Notes under the pieces: model-generated
What the model was told of the DNA's origin: nothing
The model's input: only the letters and a program-made list of their open reading frames with translations
The model's database searches: none
Program-made: the position numbers and the translations under genes
DNA from: Arthrobacter sp. S41
GTDB taxonomy: Bacteria > Actinomycetota > Actinomycetes > Actinomycetales > Micrococcaceae
Direction of reading: 5' to 3'
NCBI RefSeq assembly: GCF_004320535.1
Contig: NZ_SIHY01000001.1
Coordinates: forward strand, 2,294,001-2,358,000
DNA length: 64,000 bases
In this document: one piece after another, positions 42,569 to 51,355 of the stretch
Position numbering within the stretch: position 1 is the stretch's first letter
Layout: each line of letters starts with the position of its first letter

Positions 42569-44028
42569 TGTTGGCTCCCTGCAAATTTTTTAGTTTTCTT
42601 TTCCCCCGGGAACAATCCGCGCAGGGTAAATCGGTCTGGTGCACCAGCGAACTCTCCGGCCAACGGATCCAATTGGCCAACGGCACGGATTGGATCTCGT
42701 CGTGGGTCCAGAATTGAGCGGGCCACTAAATACATCAAGTACGCGAGCATGAGCATATGCGCGGCCACAAGGAAGACGTACCCGGTTTCCGGGAAGGTCT
42801 TGATGGGATCTTCCGCGGAGAACGAGTCCAGATAGTTCCAAAGCCCGTAGAAGTGCGCTATTTCCACCAGCATCCAGATCACAAATTCTCTCCAGCGTGG
42901 CAAGGCCAGAACGAACAACGGGATCAGCCACACGATGAACTGCGGTGAGTAGACCTTGTTGACCATGACAAAGGAAGCAATGATCAAAAATGCCATGGAA
43001 CCTAGCCGTGGGGTCTGTTTAGCCAACAGCCCCAGCAGTGCCACCCCTACGCAGCACAGGAAGAAGAGGATCAGCCCGTAGCGCGAGATCTGGTCCGCTT
43101 CAAAGATTGGAAGACCAGGGTTCTTGCCTGCCACTACATTCCAGGCGTGCCAGAAGCTAGAGAAACCCGCACCACGTTCTGAGGAGAAGTTGAAGAAGTG
43201 CATAAACGAGTCTGGGAAGGCCAACGCATATGGAAGGTTTACCAGAACCCACGTGGCAGCCGCAGTACCGGCGGTAACCCAGAAAGTTTTGAATTTCCCG
43301 GTGCGGACGGCTAGAACCAGTAGTGCTCCAAGGATAAAGAATGGATAGATCTTCATCGCCGCGCCAAGCCCGATCAGGACTCCGGCAAGTACCGTGTGCT
43401 TACGCGCAAAGGCAAGCATGCCTCCGGCTAGCAGGGCTACAGCCCACATGTCCCAGTTGATGCTTCCGGCCAGGATGATGCCCGGGGCAATGGCGATCAT
43501 CGCCGCATCCCATGGTCGGCGTCCGGTCATACGCACGGTGCAAATCACGGTGAGCATCCACAAAATCGCGACCAGCAAGAGATTGATGTCGAAGTACATC
43601 AATGAGCGGTTAGCCACCGAGTGGGGAACAATCGAAGCCACGGCGGAAGCCACCGCGCTCATTAGAACCGGGTATTCAAATTCGGCACCGGAACTAAAGG
43701 GTGCCCAAGGATTATCGGCAAAGCCGCGAGCACCAAATAGTGGCACCCAGTCGCTGTAGCAGGCATAAACGTAGGGATTATTGCCACCCCAACCGCTAAC
43801 TCGGCAGGGGTTCTTGGCCAGCAGCATCAGCAATGCTCCCACGGTGGTCATCAAAATGATGACTCTTTCCACGCTGAAGAACCCTGGATCTACTCGTCCG
43901 GGATCACTGCGCCGTCCTAAGGGACCACCGATGAGTGCGGTGAATTGGCGAAGGAAACCGTCGGCCCGTGATGGCACGGTGATACGCAGAGGTCCACGCT
44001 TGGGTGGTGACTGGTTAGGCTCGTGCAT
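42565..44028 (-). CDS. GT87/DUF2029-type polyprenyl-phosphate-mannose glycosyltransferase
   Basis: A 487-residue integral membrane protein with about ten TM helices and a periplasmic-type loop rich in aromatic residues (CYSDWVPLFGARGFADNPWAPFSSGAEFEYPV). The GT-C fold signature Asp lies in this loop region. GT87-like enzymes transfer mannose or other sugars from polyprenyl phosphate to wall glycans outside the membrane. ATG 44028 (MHEPNQ) is preferred, GGAG lies just before it; a TTG at 44076 is possible. It is divergent from the nonulosonate operon, 229 bp away. Confidence 0.85.
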   Translation of the reverse strand: MHEPNQSPPKRGPLRITVPSRADGFLRQFTALIGGPLGRRSDPGRVDPGFFSVERVIILMTTVGALLMLLAKNPCRVSGWGGNNPYVYACYSDWVPLFGARGFADNPWAPFSSGAEFEYPVLMSAVASAVASIVPHSVANRSLMYFDINLLLVAILWMLTVICTVRMTGRRPWDAAMIAIAPGIILAGSINWDMWAVALLAGGMLAFARKHTVLAGVLIGLGAAMKIYPFFILGALLVLAVRTGKFKTFWVTAGTAAATWVLVNLPYALAFPDSFMHFFNFSSERGAGFSSFWHAWNVVAGKNPGLPIFEADQISRYGLILFFLCCVGVALLGLLAKQTPRLGSMAFLIIASFVMVNKVYSPQFIVWLIPLFVLALPRWREFVIWMLVEIAHFYGLWNYLDSFSAEDPIKTFPETGYVFLVAAHMLMLAYLMYLVARSILDPRRDPIRAVGQLDPLAGEFAGAPDRFTLRGLFPGEKKTKKFAGSQQ

Positions 44029-44257
44029 ACTCTCCAGCCTAAATGCTTTGTCCTTGCTCACAGCTTTGAACACCAAAGTTTCATCCCAATACCTAGTGCC
44101 GACGATGTTCGAAGCGGCAAAAACTCAGTCATAAGATTCACGTAAACCGCTTGCTGACCTCACATTCAGCAAATTTGCAGGTGATTACACCGTGACTTCA
44201 CCCCTCGTTTACCTAAATACTCCCGGCTAGTTAACTAAGGCCCATAGCGTCGTATTT

Positions 44258-45439
44258 GTGAACGAAACCAATCAGCCAAGTGCCATGGCGATCATCCCCG
44301 CACGGGGAGGGTCCAAGGGCATCCGGCTCAAAAACCTGCGTGAGATCGGCGGCAAGTCGCTGCTCGGTCGAGCCATTGAATCAGCAAAGGCTGCGGCGAC
44401 TGTCAGCGACGTCGTGGTCAGCACGGATCATGAACAGATCAAAGCCGAAGCACTTCGTTACGGGGCGCGAGTTGTTGACCGACCGGCAGATATCGCCGGG
44501 GATACGGCCAGCAGTGAGTCAGTCCTAGAACATGTCTTGGCAAACACCAACACGTTGCCAGCGGTGACCCTGTTCATTCAGTGCACCAGCCCGTTTATCG
44601 ACCCAGCCGATCTCGACGCTGCCATCACCACGGTGACCTCCGGGCGCGCTGAGGTCAGCTTCGCAGCAGTGTCCGACCACGGATTCCACTGGGGACTTGA
44701 TGAGCAGGGCGAGGCGGTGGCCATCGGGCACGAAAAGCTGCACCGCCCACGCCGCCAGGACCGCGAACCACGCTTCCTTGAAACCGGAGCGTTCTACGCG
44801 ATGGAAACCGCAGGCTTCTTAGCTGCCGGACACCGGTTCTTCGGCCGGGTTCGAGTCCATGAGGTTCCCGCCGAACACGGTATCGACATTGATACCGAGG
44901 CAGATCTCAAGCTCGCCGAACTCAGCGTCACCGATGAGCCGGCACCGATCGAGGTTGACGCTGTCATCACCGATTTTGATGGTGTGCACACCCCGGATAC
45001 CGCCTATGTGGATGAGCACGGCACCGAATCCGTTCGTGTTTCACGCTCCGATGGAATGGGCGTGGCTCGGCTTCGGGCCGCAGGAGTGAAGTTCCTGATC
45101 CTCTCCAAGGAGGCCAACCCGGTGGTTGCCGCCCGTGCAGCCAAACTAAAAGTTGAAGTGGCCCACGGTATCGAGAATAAAGCCGAATACCTGGCCCAGT
45201 GGTTGGCCGATGAATCGATCAACCCGGCACGAGTGGCCTATGTCGGCAACGACATCAATGACCTCGGCGCCATGAAACTTGTTGGCTGGCCCATTTCCGT
45301 GGCCGACGCCAACAACCAAGTGCACCAAGCTGCACGCCACCGCCTGACCCGCAAGGGCGGCTATGGGGCGGTGCGAGAACTAGCAGAGCTAGTGATCGCG
45401 GCACGCTCCACCACAAATTTCCCAAGTTTCACCCAATGA
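44258..45439 (+). CDS. CMP-nonulosonate synthetase fused to HAD phosphatase (NeuA-HAD)
   Basis: A 393-residue bifunctional protein. Residues about 8-225 are a CMP-sialic acid/Kdo synthetase-type domain: AIIPARGGSKGIRLKNLREIGGKSLL, DVVVSTDHEQIKAEALRYGA, LFIQCTSPFIDPADLD, and EVPAEHGIDIDTEADLK. Residues about 232-385 are a KdsC-like HAD phosphatase: VITDFDGVHTPD (nucleophile DxD), LILSKE and GNDINDLGAM (Mg2+ Asp). All catalytic residues appear intact. The fusion lets one protein remove the 9-phosphate and then activate the sugar to CMP form. GTG 44258 has no clear RBS; ATG 44284 is an alternative start. Confidence 0.92.
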   Translation: MNETNQPSAMAIIPARGGSKGIRLKNLREIGGKSLLGRAIESAKAAATVSDVVVSTDHEQIKAEALRYGARVVDRPADIAGDTASSESVLEHVLANTNTLPAVTLFIQCTSPFIDPADLDAAITTVTSGRAEVSFAAVSDHGFHWGLDEQGEAVAIGHEKLHRPRRQDREPRFLETGAFYAMETAGFLAAGHRFFGRVRVHEVPAEHGIDIDTEADLKLAELSVTDEPAPIEVDAVITDFDGVHTPDTAYVDEHGTESVRVSRSDGMGVARLRAAGVKFLILSKEANPVVAARAAKLKVEVAHGIENKAEYLAQWLADESINPARVAYVGNDINDLGAMKLVGWPISVADANNQVHQAARHRLTRKGGYGAVRELAELVIAARSTTNFPSFTQ

Positions 45440-45450
45440 AAGGCAAGTCA

Positions 45451-46344
45451 ATGACCTCCGTGACCACCGATATCAAGCCAGTAGCCATCGGCGAATCCCA
45501 GCTCGGCGCAGGCCAGCAGGTCTACGTCATCGGCGAAATCGGCATCAACCACAATGGTGACATCGAAATCGCCAAGCAGCTGATTGATGTTTCGGCTGAG
45601 GCCGGCGCCAACGCAGTGAAGTTCCAAAAGCGCACCCCGGAAATCTCCACCCCCACCGATATGCGTGACAAGATCCGCTCCACCCCATGGGGCGATATGA
45701 CCTACCTGGACTACCGCTACCGCGTTGAGTTTGATGCAGCTCAGTACAAGGAGCTCATCTCCTACGCAGCTTCCAAGGGTCTACACGCTTTTGCTTCCCC
45801 ATGGGACGTTCCTTCGGTTGAATTCATGGAAGAGCAGGGTGCAGTCACCCACAAGGTAGCTTCGGCATCGGTCACCGACATCGAGCTGCTCAAGGCCCTG
45901 GCAGAAACCGGCAAGCCAATCATTCTCTCCACTGGCATGTCCACCATCGAGCAGATCGACAAGGCCGTTGAGACCTTGGGTACTTCCAACCTGGTCATGA
46001 TGCACGCCACCAGCACCTACCCACTGCCTCCAGAAGAGGCTAACCTGCGCATGATCGAAACCCTGCGCGATCGCTACCAGGTTCCAGTGGGCTACTCGGG
46101 CCACGAGCGCGGCCTGCAGATCTCGCTGGCAGCCGTGGCACTGGGCGCTGTGACCGTAGAGCGTCACATCACACTGGACCGCACCATGTGGGGTTCGGAT
46201 CAGGCTTCCTCACTTGAGCCAAAGGGCTTCGAGTCGCTGATCCGCGACATCCGCATCCTCGAGCAGGCCATGGGTGACGGCGTGAAGAAGGTCTTCCCAG
46301 GCGAGTTGGCTCCACTGAGCCGCCTGCGCCGCGTCGACGCATAA
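45451..46344 (+). CDS. neuB: NeuB-type nonulosonate (9-phosphate) synthase, short form
   Basis: A 297-residue aldolase-type synthase that condenses phosphoenolpyruvate with a hexose: YVIGEIGINHNGDIEIAKQLIDVSAEAGANAVKFQKRTPE, a metal-binding ATSTYPLPPEEANL and GYSGHERGLQISLAAVALGAVTVERHITLDRTMWGSDQASSLEP. It ends right where the antifreeze-like SAF domain (about 60 residues) of typical NeuB begins, so the SAF is missing. The conserved GPDH is GSDQ here. An ATG at 45436 overlaps the preceding stop; 45451 has GAAAGG at ideal spacing. Confidence 0.9.
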   Translation: MTSVTTDIKPVAIGESQLGAGQQVYVIGEIGINHNGDIEIAKQLIDVSAEAGANAVKFQKRTPEISTPTDMRDKIRSTPWGDMTYLDYRYRVEFDAAQYKELISYAASKGLHAFASPWDVPSVEFMEEQGAVTHKVASASVTDIELLKALAETGKPIILSTGMSTIEQIDKAVETLGTSNLVMMHATSTYPLPPEEANLRMIETLRDRYQVPVGYSGHERGLQISLAAVALGAVTVERHITLDRTMWGSDQASSLEPKGFESLIRDIRILEQAMGDGVKKVFPGELAPLSRLRRVDA

Positions 46345-46365
46345 TCTCAGTTCTCCCCGTGACTT

Positions 46366-46400
46366 CTCGGCGGCCGAACCTTCCCGGTCCGGCCGCCGAG
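46366..46400 (+). terminator. Stem-loop after neuB
   Basis: CTCGGCGGCCG (46366-46376) pairs with CGGCCGCCGAG (46390-46400), and ACC/GGT extends the inner stem. It is followed only by TGTCATTAGTTTTC, so it may reduce rather than stop transcription into the glycosyltransferase genes. Confidence 0.7.
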
Positions 46401-46455
46401 TGTCATTAGTTTTCACTTCATCACTTAGCACCAACCAAAGGAAGCCAGTCCCGCC

Positions 46456-47454
46456 ATGACGAGCCCGATCCCTGGCCGCATATCCGTGGTCATCCCGGCC
46501 TACAACCAGGAGGCGTACATCTGCGACGCGCTGGCTTCCCTTTCACGCCAACAGCTGGGCCGTTGGGAGATGGAAGTGCTCGTGGTTGACGATGCTTCCA
46601 CCGACGCCACCGACGCCTTAGTCCAGTCGTACCTGGACTCAGTCCCCGGGCTTAAGCTGATCACGTTGGAAGAAAACGTCGGAGTTTCAGCTGCCAGAAA
46701 TATCGCGTTGGAACAGGTCACTGGCGAGTTTTACACTTTCTTGGATCCAGATGATTGGTATGGCCCGCAGCATCTGGCTACCCTTGCGGACACCTTGAGC
46801 AACTTGCACGTTGATTTTGTACGCTGCGACCACGTCCGCGTCAGTGGCACCACCCGCGTGATGTTCCGTGCTCCTCAAGCCTTGCGTGGCATCGTGCTAA
46901 ATCCTGCTGATGACATTGAGCCAATCGATTCACCGTCCATGGTGGACTACCCCTACTCATGGGCCGGGATGTACCGCACCGAGCTCATGCGCAGCATCGG
47001 CTGCTTCTACTTTGATGAGCAGTTGCAATCTGCCGAGGACCGTCCGTGGATCTGGAAGCTGCACCTCGATACCTCACGCTATGCAGTCATCTCCTCCCCC
47101 AGCGTCTTCTACCGACGCGGACTACCAAGTTCCCTCAGCCAGGTTTTTGACGAGCGCCAGTTAGGTTTCCTCGAGGCCTACAAACAAGTGCTCGCTGCCG
47201 TACGAGAACACCCAGATTCCGCCCGCCATCTTCCCAAGGCTTTGCGGCAGTTCTTCGCCATCGTGTGCCACCACGAGAAGCGTTCCAAGAACTATCCACC
47301 GCAGGTGCGACTGACCATCAAGCAGCAGCTGCGAGAAATCTTCAGCGACATCGACGTCACCGTTGCCCACCAAGTAGTACTCGAAATGGATGTTGCCCGG
47401 CGCCGGCATATCCTTTCCTACCTCCAGCCAGGGAAGATCGGGGTCAGCAAGTGA
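46456..47454 (+). CDS. Glycosyltransferase family 2
   Basis: A 332-residue GT-A enzyme: ISVVIPAYNQEAYICDALASLSRQQL, VLVVDDASTDATDALV, NVGVSAARNIALEQVTGEFYTFLDPDDWY (the DxD nucleotide-sugar site) and later SAEDRPWIWKLHL with FYRRG. It transfers a sugar from a nucleotide donor in the cytoplasm. Its stop overlaps the next start (GTGA), tying it to the polysialyltransferase-like gene. The basic C-terminus (about 60 residues) lacks a TM helix. Confidence 0.92.
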   Translation: MTSPIPGRISVVIPAYNQEAYICDALASLSRQQLGRWEMEVLVVDDASTDATDALVQSYLDSVPGLKLITLEENVGVSAARNIALEQVTGEFYTFLDPDDWYGPQHLATLADTLSNLHVDFVRCDHVRVSGTTRVMFRAPQALRGIVLNPADDIEPIDSPSMVDYPYSWAGMYRTELMRSIGCFYFDEQLQSAEDRPWIWKLHLDTSRYAVISSPSVFYRRGLPSSLSQVFDERQLGFLEAYKQVLAAVREHPDSARHLPKALRQFFAIVCHHEKRSKNYPPQVRLTIKQQLREIFSDIDVTVAHQVVLEMDVARRRHILSYLQPGKIGVSK

Positions 47455-48797
47455 TCGCACTGATTGAAGCCAGCAGCTACTTCCAGCTCGCTTCTTTGGC
47501 CGCGATGGCCGATGCAGGACTGTTTCCAGAAGCAGATGAGTACGTTTTAGTTTTGGTTAATGGCTCACAGGTTCCAGAGCTAACCACAGCGTTAGATCAG
47601 GTTCCAGGCTTCGAAAAACTTGCCTCGCGTTTTGATCGCGTGGTGGACTTCGCTGCACTGCTGGCCCCGCGCCGCCCTTTTCAGTTCAACCCGCGTGAAG
47701 ACGAATTACACATTTTTGAGCGCCTGCTGCGCCAAGCGTGGGACCTCGGTGACGGACCACTGACCTTGGTTTTGGAATCGATTCAGGTCAACCCTGCCCG
47801 CGCCCTGGCTCGCATCTTCTTTGATGCACAATTATGGGTTCACTCGGACGGGCTCATGTCCTATGGCCCAACCCGTTCCAGGCTAGCTATGCCGTTGCGC
47901 CAACGTTTGATGGGAACAATCCATGTGGATCTAGTTCCTGGATTGGAACCGCACCTGCTCGCCGAGCTCGAGCCAGCACGCAAAGAACTTCATACCGAGC
48001 AGTTGGCTCAAGTTTTCACTGAACTCGCTACCGATGCTCATTTTGATTTGCCTGCGTCCTCGGCGCTGATCCTCGGACAGTACCTCGGATCCCTTGGATT
48101 GATGGATTCCGAAGAGGAGTTTGATCTTCACGTCCAGATGCTCCAAGTTGCCATAGACCGTGGGCTGAGTACCGTCTTGTTTAAGGCGCACCCTTCAGCC
48201 AGTGCCACCTCGGCTGCGCGGTTGGCTACTGTCGGCGCCGAATTGGGATTAGATTTCCGAGTGTTGAACACAGATCATCTGGCAGAAACGGTGATCACTG
48301 CGGTGCGACCGAAGGTTGTTATCTCTTGCTTCTCTACCGGCCTGGCCACGGCCAGATACATTCTTGATACCGAGGTCCATGCCGTGGGCACCGGCATGAT
48401 GCTCCAGGCGCTGGCTCCCTATGAGAATTCGAACCGTATTCCACTCTCGATCATTCATGCCCTGTTTGTTCAGGGCCTGCCAGCTCCTACACACAGCGAA
48501 ACTGATGACCAACTTTCGGCATTGCTGACAGCCGTGGCGTACTGCATGCAGCCTAATCAGCTGTCTGAATTGCGTGAGGCCGCTGAAGAGTTCTTGGCTT
48601 CCAACTACCTTGATTTCTCTGAGCACTTCAAGCGCCGTCGCATCACCAAGTTGGATCTACCACCACGCTTCGTTCATCTGGCCCCTGCGCGACGTACCTT
48701 GCCGTCTAAGGTTCGTTCAGCCTCGCGTCGAGTCTTGCGTAAAGGGTCAAAGAGACTTGATAAATTGTCCAGATCCCTGGGCCGACTGGCAAAATGA
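47451..48797 (+). CDS. Polysialyltransferase-family protein (GT38-like)
   Basis: A 448-residue protein with the polysialyltransferase family pattern: WVHSDGLMSYGPTRSRLAMPLRQRL contains the D/E-D/E-G motif; LGQYLGSLGLMDSEEEFDLH and LFKAHPSASATSAARL carry the HP motif that binds the CMP donor; then VVISCFSTGLATARYILD. It probably adds nonulosonate from the CMP donor to a growing glycan. GTG 47451 overlaps the GT2 stop; the frame extending to 47265 lies inside the GT2 gene and is rejected. The last 45 residues are strongly basic, suggesting membrane association. Confidence 0.85.
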   Translation: MIALIEASSYFQLASLAAMADAGLFPEADEYVLVLVNGSQVPELTTALDQVPGFEKLASRFDRVVDFAALLAPRRPFQFNPREDELHIFERLLRQAWDLGDGPLTLVLESIQVNPARALARIFFDAQLWVHSDGLMSYGPTRSRLAMPLRQRLMGTIHVDLVPGLEPHLLAELEPARKELHTEQLAQVFTELATDAHFDLPASSALILGQYLGSLGLMDSEEEFDLHVQMLQVAIDRGLSTVLFKAHPSASATSAARLATVGAELGLDFRVLNTDHLAETVITAVRPKVVISCFSTGLATARYILDTEVHAVGTGMMLQALAPYENSNRIPLSIIHALFVQGLPAPTHSETDDQLSALLTAVAYCMQPNQLSELREAAEEFLASNYLDFSEHFKRRRITKLDLPPRFVHLAPARRTLPSKVRSASRRVLRKGSKRLDKLSRSLGRLAK

Positions 48798-49819
48798 CCC
48801 TCACCATGATGAAACTGACCCAGCATGATACTCACGAAGTTCCACGGCCTCGCTTTGGCACGGCACACGTGTGGGTTGAATCCCCCTTGCAGTTACTCTC
48901 TGCCGTAGAAACTCACGCGGCAGGGCTCCTTGGTACGAACATTAGGGTCGTCCCACGTTTGGGCATGCCTCTGGAGGCAACCACCGAAGCGTTGCTGGCT
49001 CGTGCACCGGATGGTGTTCACTTTGAACCGGCCGCACGCAAACCACCTCATCCTAAAAGCTCTTCGGACCGTTATGTGACCGGAGATGCCTATTCGGGAA
49101 AGGTGCAGCGCAGTTTGCTGGCCGGAGTTAAAGCCAAAGAAATCATCATCATCGATGACGGGCTAGCAACCTTGGCACTGATCAAGCAGCTCATTAGCGA
49201 TACTCCGGTGCCCTTGGTCCGCGCTCGAGCCAAGAATTCGGCAGCACGGGTTGCCATGGGTCTTGCTACCTGGCATCGGTTGCGCCAGCTGGCACGTGAA
49301 GAGCGACTGTTGATCGTCTCGGCGCTTTTTGTTGATCCTCCGACTCGTCAGAAGATGACCGCGTTGGGAATCAAGTTCGCTCAACACAAGTTTGAGTGGC
49401 TCGCTACTCAGCCGGTGGCCGAAAGTTTCACTGAACCAACCCTTTTGATCGGTTCAGCCATGGTTGCCGATCAGTTGATTCACGAACAGCCCTACCTGCA
49501 GTGGGTTGAACAGATCGCTTCGGAAGGTCCGGTGGCCTATTTCCCGCACCGACGTGAGACCCCACAGTTGCTGGAAAAGATTGCCAAGATTGATCAAGTA
49601 GTACTCAAGGAACATACGGTGCCCATTGAAATGCGCCTTCGTGTGCTGCGTCCCGGCCAGGAAATCCGGGCGCTTCCTTCCACGGTCATCCCTTCACTGC
49701 GATTGCTGCTGGGATCTGATGCGCGATTCCTTTACCCGCAGGCGGTTCCTGAACATTGGTGGACCGACGATACAGAACTTGAACTTCGTGAGCACCTATC
49801 CAGTTCGTTGAAGGTGTGA
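48794..49819 (+). CDS. GT52-like putative sialyltransferase/nonulosonate transferase
   Basis: A 341-residue protein. AHVWVESPLQLLSAVETHAAGLL is typical of the start of capsule/LOS sialyltransferases and related GT52 proteins. IIIIDDGLATLALIKQL gives the D/E-D/E-G motif, and VAYFPHRRETPQLLEKI takes the place of the HP motif region. The ATG at 48794 overlaps the upstream stop; an ATG at 48809 is also possible. It is likely a second transferase for the same polymer. The family call is from motif pattern only. Confidence 0.65.
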   Translation: MTLTMMKLTQHDTHEVPRPRFGTAHVWVESPLQLLSAVETHAAGLLGTNIRVVPRLGMPLEATTEALLARAPDGVHFEPAARKPPHPKSSSDRYVTGDAYSGKVQRSLLAGVKAKEIIIIDDGLATLALIKQLISDTPVPLVRARAKNSAARVAMGLATWHRLRQLAREERLLIVSALFVDPPTRQKMTALGIKFAQHKFEWLATQPVAESFTEPTLLIGSAMVADQLIHEQPYLQWVEQIASEGPVAYFPHRRETPQLLEKIAKIDQVVLKEHTVPIEMRLRVLRPGQEIRALPSTVIPSLRLLLGSDARFLYPQAVPEHWWTDDTELELREHLSSSLKV

Positions 49820-49827
49820 AGACACTA

Positions 49828-51060
49828 ATGAAACCCTCTATTCTTGCTATTGCCGACTCAGATTCATATCTGAAAATGGCAACAAGTTTTTTGCACCGTC
49901 TAGGCCCTGAATGGGACCGGAAAATCTATTTGGCACGCACCCCGGTCATGCCAACTGCGCAGCAAATCGCGGCAGCCTTCGAAGGAACCGATTTAGATCC
50001 AGCTGCGCTCGAGGTCATTCAGCTTTCTCAGCTCAACGCCGATACGGTGGCGCAAAACCTTGTTTTTGCCTCGGCAACTGGCCCTGTTGTCGCTGAAATT
50101 TACTCACGGATACTACGTACCGAACCAATTGACGGACGTTGCACCGCACTAATTTCTGCTCTGCCTGGTGTCGCCTACCCTGCGACTCGTAAGGGCTGGA
50201 ATTACCGTCGCGCCGGCGATGCGTTTATTTGTCATTCTCATGCCGAAGCTCGCGATTTTTCCTATATGACCGAGCTAAGCGAGGGGCATCAGCCAACCAT
50301 CATGGTCAGCAAGCTGCCGTTCTTGCACTCCATTGGTTTCCCTCCGGTCCAGGAGCACCAGTTCAGTCGTCTGGTGTTTGCACCTCAGGCCAAGGTTCCA
50401 GAGACTGAACAGCAGCGTGAATCCATCTTGTTAGCGTTGGAAAAGGCTAGCCAGATGAATCCGGGCCTCGAGGTTTTAATCAAGCTTCGTGCCAAGGCGG
50501 GTGAACCGCAGACGCATATGGAGGCCTATCCCTATGACAGTCTGTTCGATAACCTCAAAGCTCAAAAGCTGATCAGTTCAGAATCACGGATTCGCTTTGA
50601 TGCGGGATCAATGAGCGAAGCCCTGGTTCCGGGCAGTGCATTGGTCACAGTGTCATCTACTGCCGCTTTAGAGTCCATTGATCGAGGTTTACCCACGATG
50701 GTGCTCTCTGATTTTGGCGTCAGTACTCAGATGATCAATACCGTATTTACTGCCTCGGGAATCATCGGGAATTTGAATGACGTTGTTTCCTTGAATTTCG
50801 GTGAACCCAGCAAAGCTTGGTTGAGGGAAAACTACTTCCACCGCATGGATCGCAGCTTCATTCAGTCCCTCGAGGTGTTGGCACAGCGGGCGAACGAGGG
50901 CAAGCTACGCACTGACCCTGAGATGTTGGCCTTTATTCGCCGACAGCCTCTGCGTCATCGCCTGCGCACGTCTTTGCCATCTCCGGTGGTCAAGGTGTTA
51001 CTGAAGGTTCGTCGTAGCTACCAACGCTCACGTGGTAGCAACACTAGAACTATGTCATGA
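49828..51060 (+). CDS. DUF6716-type putative glycosyltransferase
   Basis: A 410-residue protein starting KPSILAIADSDSYLKMATSFLHRLG, with LPGVAYPATRKGWNYRRAGDAFICHSHAEARDF (a GT-B-like nucleotide/acceptor pattern), LRFAPQAKVPETEQQR-like central strands, and VTVSSTAALESIDRGLPTMVLSDFGVS near the end, similar to the donor site of capsule transferases. It is recognised as part of actinobacterial nonulosonate clusters; activity unknown. ATG 49828 is favoured; GTG 49816 overlaps the preceding stop. The last 30 residues are basic. Confidence 0.7.
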   Translation: MKPSILAIADSDSYLKMATSFLHRLGPEWDRKIYLARTPVMPTAQQIAAAFEGTDLDPAALEVIQLSQLNADTVAQNLVFASATGPVVAEIYSRILRTEPIDGRCTALISALPGVAYPATRKGWNYRRAGDAFICHSHAEARDFSYMTELSEGHQPTIMVSKLPFLHSIGFPPVQEHQFSRLVFAPQAKVPETEQQRESILLALEKASQMNPGLEVLIKLRAKAGEPQTHMEAYPYDSLFDNLKAQKLISSESRIRFDAGSMSEALVPGSALVTVSSTAALESIDRGLPTMVLSDFGVSTQMINTVFTASGIIGNLNDVVSLNFGEPSKAWLRENYFHRMDRSFIQSLEVLAQRANEGKLRTDPEMLAFIRRQPLRHRLRTSLPSPVVKVLLKVRRSYQRSRGSNTRTMS

Positions 51061-51355
51061 GTGTCTGCTAAATTGATACTGACATACATTTTGGCCTGAC
51101 TTCCAGCTAGGAGACACGAGTAAAAGTCTTTTTACTTCTGTACAAAATGGCCGTCCTTGTTAGCTCAGCTTCGACCATCAACCGTTGACCGTAGTCGCCA
51201 GGGTCCGCCCTACTCAGCATTAGATTTGTAATGTCTTGGCTGGTTGGGAATGTTCTGGTCTTCATAAGGCTTAATAGCTTCAAGGGCAATCTCCAGCATG
51301 TGCTTTTGATGCGCCCTAAAGTCCGAAGGTCTTACACATTTTCAAAGGAGCCCAT

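Noticed and set aside
47265..47450. Upstream extension of the polysialyltransferase-like ORF
   Set aside because: It lies inside the GT2 gene in another frame; the GTG at 47451 with the GTGA overlap is the natural start.
51107..51289. 60-codon minus-strand ORF upstream of ino1
   Set aside because: No RBS and no motif; it overlaps the likely promoter region of ino1.
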